A DNA stretch of 64,000 nucleotides from Pleodorina starrii (taxonomy: Eukaryota > Chlorophyta > Chlorophyceae > Chlamydomonadales > Volvocaceae): NCBI GenBank assembly GCA_030267565.1, contig BRXU01000014.1, positions 2,020,001 to 2,084,000 on the forward strand, given 5' to 3'. The notes under the pieces are model-generated. The model was not told where the DNA came from. It was given only the letters and a program-made list of their open reading frames with translations, and did no database searches. Made by a program: the position numbers and the translations under genes. Of this stretch, positions 60,374 to 64,000 are shown one piece after another (the first letter of the stretch is position 1; the number at the start of each line of letters is the position of its first letter).

Positions 60374-60423
60374 CACACACACACACACGCACACAGACAC
60401 ACGCACACACGCACGCACACACA
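60374..60423 (+). repeat. CA-rich microsatellite
   Basis: Interrupted CA repeats with CG and GA variants, downstream of the proximal last exon. Confidence 0.9.
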
Positions 60424-61170
60424 TGGTTGGCATCTGCGCGATGCCTGAGCCTCAGGGCGATGGCTACTTGGCAATGGCAATGCATCGACGACCGATTGGA
60501 GCGGGGCGGGGCCGGGGGGGAAGGGGGCGGTGTCGCGGCCGTTACCGGAGCGGTTTGCTGCAGGCCGGGTTTACCGGGAATCAGGGCTGGCGGCGAGAGC
60601 GAAATGAAGCGTTTTGCAGTGGACCCCAAAAAGAGAGATCGGTGCGCCTGCTGCCGCCACAAGTCGCACCCCAAGTTGTTGTCGGTACAGTGACGCAGCA
60701 GCCTTCCAGCGTACACGATGTACGCCGCACCGGCTGGTACACGATGTACGACATGCAGCTGCGCAGCAGCGACTGCGCAGCGAAACTGTCCCCCCCAAAC
60801 ACACACACAAACACGCCCTCGGGCACTGCACCAGGGCCATAACGACGGCCGTCCGGCCGGGCCTTGTCAACCCGCCCATTGCACGTCACCAGGTGGCAAC
60901 TGCCACCAGACACGGCCACCGGGTCAGTCGGGATCCGGGAGCGAAGCCGACCGAGCCAGGCCGCCAAAGCTACCGTACCGTAAAAGCGACGCTGGCAGCA
61001 CAATCACCAAAACTGCCGCGGCATGGCACCTTCGGAACGTCGGCTTGCCAACCCGACCTCGCACCCTAACCCTGACGATGGCCGGGCACCTCCCAAACAC
61101 AAGCCGGGTTTCGCAGCGAGCATGGGCACGGGGACGTTCCCGGGGCCCCTCCCGGCTTTCCTCCCCCCCC

Positions 61171-61248
61171 CCTCGTATTGACGCACCCTGGCCGCGGCAC
61201 CCCCCCGTTCCGGAGGAGGTGCCGCGGCCAGGGTGCGTCAATACGAGG
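61171..61248. repeat. Perfect 31-bp inverted repeat (hairpin)
   Basis: Arms 61171-61201 and 61218-61248 are exact reverse complements (left arm begins CCTCGTATTGACGCACCCTG), with a 16-base C/G-rich loop. The stem is about 70% GC. It could be a foldback element, a small-RNA precursor or a recombination scar. Confidence 0.92.
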
Positions 61249-61604
61249 CCCCTCCTCCCTTAACCCCCTCTTCGCTGCGGTATCTAGTTTGTTACCCCCT
61301 TCCCTTATTTCTTTCCTGCTGACGCCGTCTCCGTTTCTATGCTGCGGTATCTTTTTTCTTACCCCCTTCTCTTACTCTCTCTTCTCGGCCACAGCAACCC
61401 TGAGGGCTTTCCCCCTCAACCTCAGCAAAAAGCCCTCTAAACCACCCAGCCCAGCCAGCCTCCCTTCCCCTGATCTCTCAATCCGCACCCTTGCCCTCAT
61501 CCCGCGGCGTCCGGTCTGTTTTTTCTTACCTCCCTCGCGCCCCCGCCCCGCTCCGTCCCCTCGCCCGCCCAAACCCCACCACCTTACCTTCCCTTCCCGC
61601 GCAG

Positions 61605-61760
61605 GCCCTACCGCTGAACCCCCGGTCCCAGCAGATGAAGTACTGGGAGGAACAGGAGCTGCGGGACCTGTGCGCGGCGGTGGGGCTGCAGGACTTCCGG
61701 CGGGAGCGGACCTGGCAGTTCATCATGTTCGCAGTCACCAAGCCCGGGTCGCCCGAGTGA
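61605..61760 (+). CDS. Second copy of the methyltransferase terminal exon (alternative last exon or duplicate)
   Basis: After a pyrimidine-rich tract and CAG (61602-61604), 51 codons and a stop follow. From KYWEEQELRDLC through GLQDFRRERTWQFIMFAVTK it repeats the last exon at 59721-59954 almost base for base over ~100 bases. Differences are WWEE to YWEE and WRFIM to WQFIM. It is in phase 0, the same phase as the proximal copy, so exon 58791-58916 can splice to either. Use of this copy gives a 373-aa protein without the Gln-rich tail. The upstream codons (ALPLNPRSQQM) differ from the proximal copy. An internal acceptor at CCCAGCAG (61632-61634) would start at MKYWEE instead. Confidence 0.65.
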   Translation, partial: ALPLNPRSQQMKYWEEQELRDLCAAVGLQDFRRERTWQFIMFAVTKPGSPE

Positions 61761-62443
61761 CCCAGCCGCGCCCCCTCGCGAGTGGGCCGCCTCGCCGTCC
61801 CGACAGTACCGATTTGGTTGGTGCAGCGGGCTCGAGACCCCCTTGCCCAATGGCCCAGTGGCCCACTCTTTCAGGCGGTTGGCCGCCTCGGCGGCTTGCC
61901 TTCGGCTCCCCGCGGGGAGAAGCCGCGGGCGGCCGCATTGTTGTTTGTGGGGGACGTCGAGGCGGCAGGGCCAGCTCGGCCCTCCGAGCCGCCGACTTTG
62001 GCAAATGCACTGGCTGGGCCTCACGCGAGTGGGTCAGCCCAGCAAAGCCTGAGGCCCGAAGGAGAGGGGCCAGAGCGCTGGGGATTCGGAAGGAGGGGTG
62101 CGGCAGCTGATGGGGCAGGGGCTGGAGGTGCGGACTGCGCCGGTGTGCAGCGGGGTGCCTGAGAGTGAGTTGAGTTGAGGAGTGCATGAGCGGAGTTGGA
62201 GTGCAAAGGAGTGGGGAGGGATGCATGAGCAGAGAGGGAGCGCAGGAGTGGCGTGGGCGTTGTTCTTCTCTTCGTCGCAGGGGACGCGCGGGGGGCCGGG
62301 GGCTGCAGCGGCTGTGCATGGGCTGATGGCGGCTGATGTATTCTTTGCAGCTGCCGCGCTCCCGGGTGACTTTGTAGGGCTTGGTCCGTGTACATGTGCG
62401 CTGGTTGCTCTTGCCTACCGTGTCGAACCCAGTCGGATTCCCG

Positions 62444-62448
62444 TGTAA
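62444..62448 (+). terminator. Candidate poly(A) signal (TGTAA)
   Basis: TGTAA about 685 bases after the stop of the distal methyltransferase exon. A second lies at 62575-62579. No TGTAA was seen between the proximal stop and the distal exon. Confidence 0.4.
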
Positions 62449-62878
62449 TGGCCACCCATCCGCCAGGGAATGTTCTGCCCCCAGGGGTGAAACCCGTTGA
62501 GGACTTTCGTGGGCTTTCCGCCGTAGCGTCCGCCGTAGGGTCTGTGAGATGACTTTCCAGCACCACGATCGGTATGTAACATAAAATAGGGTCCGTCGGT
62601 CGTCCCGTCGGTCAGGACATCAAGTCAAGAGCATGGACGACACGCCGCCGCACCCGGTAGGGGTCTTCAAGGACACCACAGCATCTCCGCACAATATCGT
62701 ACTGTCGTACAGCAGGCCCAGGCCGTCACCATCAGCATGGGAAAAGTGCCTTCTATAGCGGGGTCGAACACGACTGGTGGGGTCGTTCGGGAACGGGGCC
62801 CCCCTTTCCACACACGCCCGGAACGCAGGGCGACCGCACACGCCTGCAACCATGCAGGGCGCAACAATGCACGTACAC

Positions 62879-62990
62879 GTGCGCACACACACACGCACAA
62901 ACAAACACACACAGACACACTTGCTGTGAACGCACACACAGACACACACACACAGACACACTTGCTGTGAACGCACACACGAGCGGTGCA
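62879..62990 (+). repeat. CA-rich tandem repeat with a duplicated ~33-base unit
   Basis: ACACTTGCTGTGAACGCACA within CA-rich flanks occurs twice (from about 62917 and 62958), separated by about 41 bases. Confidence 0.85.
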
Positions 62991-63711
62991 GACGCAAAGC
63001 AAAGCTGGTTGAGAAGCCAGCACACACTCACCGTCACCGCCACCGCGCCGCGACACGCAAGGCCGCTCCTCCTAGACACCTCTAACCTAGCCAGTGTGTG
63101 AATCACCTGCCCGCTGCTTGTGCGCGAACGCCGGTGACACGACACGCACTAAACCCCCAACGCAAACCGCAGCAACGAGCAGCTTGCCACGCCGATCAAA
63201 GACGCAAAGCAAAGACACAGGCCAGGCGCGCTAACAACGCCTAGTAACGAAACGCAAGCAAGCGAACAAGCAAGCAGGGCTGGGGGCCAGGGGAAAAGGC
63301 CCCCGTGCGTTGAAGTCAGTTGAGCCCGGGTCCACGGCAAATGCCGCGGGCGGCCGGTGTTGTTATAAGCCCCGGGGGAAGGGGGCACAGCAAAGGAATG
63401 GTCGAATGGAGGGATTGTGGGTCGATCGCGGGCGGGACAGCGGCCAGCGAGAGCCAGCGCCGCCCTGCGCATCGCGCCCACGCCAAGAGACACAAATAGA
63501 CAATCGTTTCTCTCTTCTGGGTTGGTGTGTACCGCCCTATGTCACCAAAAAAATTGGCCGGCCCTGGCAACCCAGGGCCGCAGCAAGATTAAAGCCGAGC
63601 TCAGGCGCCGCCGGCGCAGGCTGGCCCTCAAATCTACCTTTTTCTTTTCGAGGAGATGCCGAGTTGCCGAACCCAACAACAGCCAACGACTTGACCGCCG
63701 CAACCGCCGCC

Positions 63712-64000
63712 ATGCGCCTCTGCGGCGCAGGCCGGATCGGCTTTCCAACGGACACGGATCTGGGCGCTGAAGCCCGCGTGCAGTACACTCCATGCCTCCA
63801 AGGGCCGTACCCCGAGCGACGGCGGAACCCGCAGCGGATTGTGTAGGTAAGCACTGACATAACATAACATGGCGCGTTTCCCTGCGCAGCGCCCTGGACG
63901 GGAACCTATGGGCGGCGGAAAATTACACACGCGTTGCACGGACACCGCTGCGCGGCAAGAGGCCAGCGGCGGCAGCGGTTGCGGCGGCGCAGCAATCGGC
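63712..64000 (+). CDS. Possible 5' end of an unrecognised gene, cut by the right edge
   Basis: An ATG in good context (CCGCCATGC) at 63712 opens MRLCGAGRIGFPTDTDLG. The frame meets a stop at 63844 unless a GTAGGT donor at 63843 is used. Joining 63842 to 63890 keeps a readable frame ('RIVALDGNLWAAENYTRVAR'). The implied intron is only 47 bases, which is very short for this genome, so the model is doubtful. No domain is visible in the ~80 residues available. If it is real it would be the first gene to break the strand alternation of the window. Confidence 0.3.

Larger units (their letters stand above)
59955..61604. other. Spacer between the two copies of the methyltransferase last exon
   Basis: It contains a CA-rich microsatellite (60374-60423), a perfect 31-bp hairpin (61171-61248), and a direct repeat (61278-61395) in which CTGCGGTATCT and TTACCCCCTT recur with pyrimidine-rich tails. 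I found no TGTAA here and no conserved coding. It would be intron for a transcript using the distal exon, or 3'UTR plus intergenic for one using the proximal exon. Confidence 0.5.
61761..63711. other. Downstream region with poly(A) signals and CA repeats; no firm gene
   Basis: This begins as the probable 3'UTR of the distal exon. Two TGTAA signals occur at 62444 and 62575. Beyond these lie CA-rich repeats (62879-62990) and unremarkable sequence. Open frames at 61178-62110 and on the minus strand are not supported by conservation or structure. Confidence 0.45.

Noticed and set aside
62620..63145. Minus-strand frames of 129-135 codons with Val-Cys-Val-Cys runs
   Set aside because: Products of the CA-rich repeats, with no conserved protein.

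Overview
This window is nuclear DNA of a volvocine green alga, close to Chlamydomonas. The evidence is high GC with GC-rich codons, many short GT-AG introns, CA/GT microsatellites, alanine/glycine/glutamine-rich insertions in otherwise conserved proteins, and TGTAA polyadenylation signals. A Rab2 protein (213 aa) very like Chlamydomonas YptC4 and a 67-aa ATX1 copper chaperone support this. The exact species cannot be fixed by reading. Gene models were built by hand from GT-AG sites, matching codon phase across every junction, and conserved protein blocks. No database search was run.

Layout, left to right: (1) NT-C2 domain protein, minus, cut by the left edge; (2) secreted/membrane protein like V-ATPase accessory factor VOA1/Ac45, plus; (3) organelle-type helical-repeat RNA-binding protein (OPR/HPR, FASTK-like), minus; (4) a ~1,940-aa histone methyltransferase with CW, AWS, SET, post-SET and a C-terminal SRI-like domain, plus; (5) a ~1,111-aa U-box protein with an N-terminal membrane segment, minus; (6) ATX1, plus; (7) a membrane-anchored short-chain dehydrogenase like 3-ketoacyl-CoA reductase, minus; (8) Rab2/YptC4, plus; (9) a ~1,074-aa WD40 protein, minus; (10) a secreted class-3 lipase, plus; (11) splicing factor U2AF large subunit, minus; (12) an At1g78140/At2g41040-type SAM methyltransferase, plus, with a second near-identical copy of its last exon 1.7 kb downstream; (13) a possible gene start at the right edge, plus.

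The twelve confident genes alternate strand without exception, so the region is a chain of head-to-head pairs sharing promoter regions and tail-to-tail pairs whose 3' ends meet or overlap. The genes are housekeeping and functionally unrelated (chromatin, splicing, trafficking, lipid and metal metabolism). I see no operon-like pathway, no transposon with recognisable coding capacity, no tRNA or rRNA and no CRISPR array. The least explained stretches are 15959-18510, 29100-31459, 33318-35966, 45691-49972 and 59955-63711. These hold tandem repeats, perfect hairpins and the duplicated exon.
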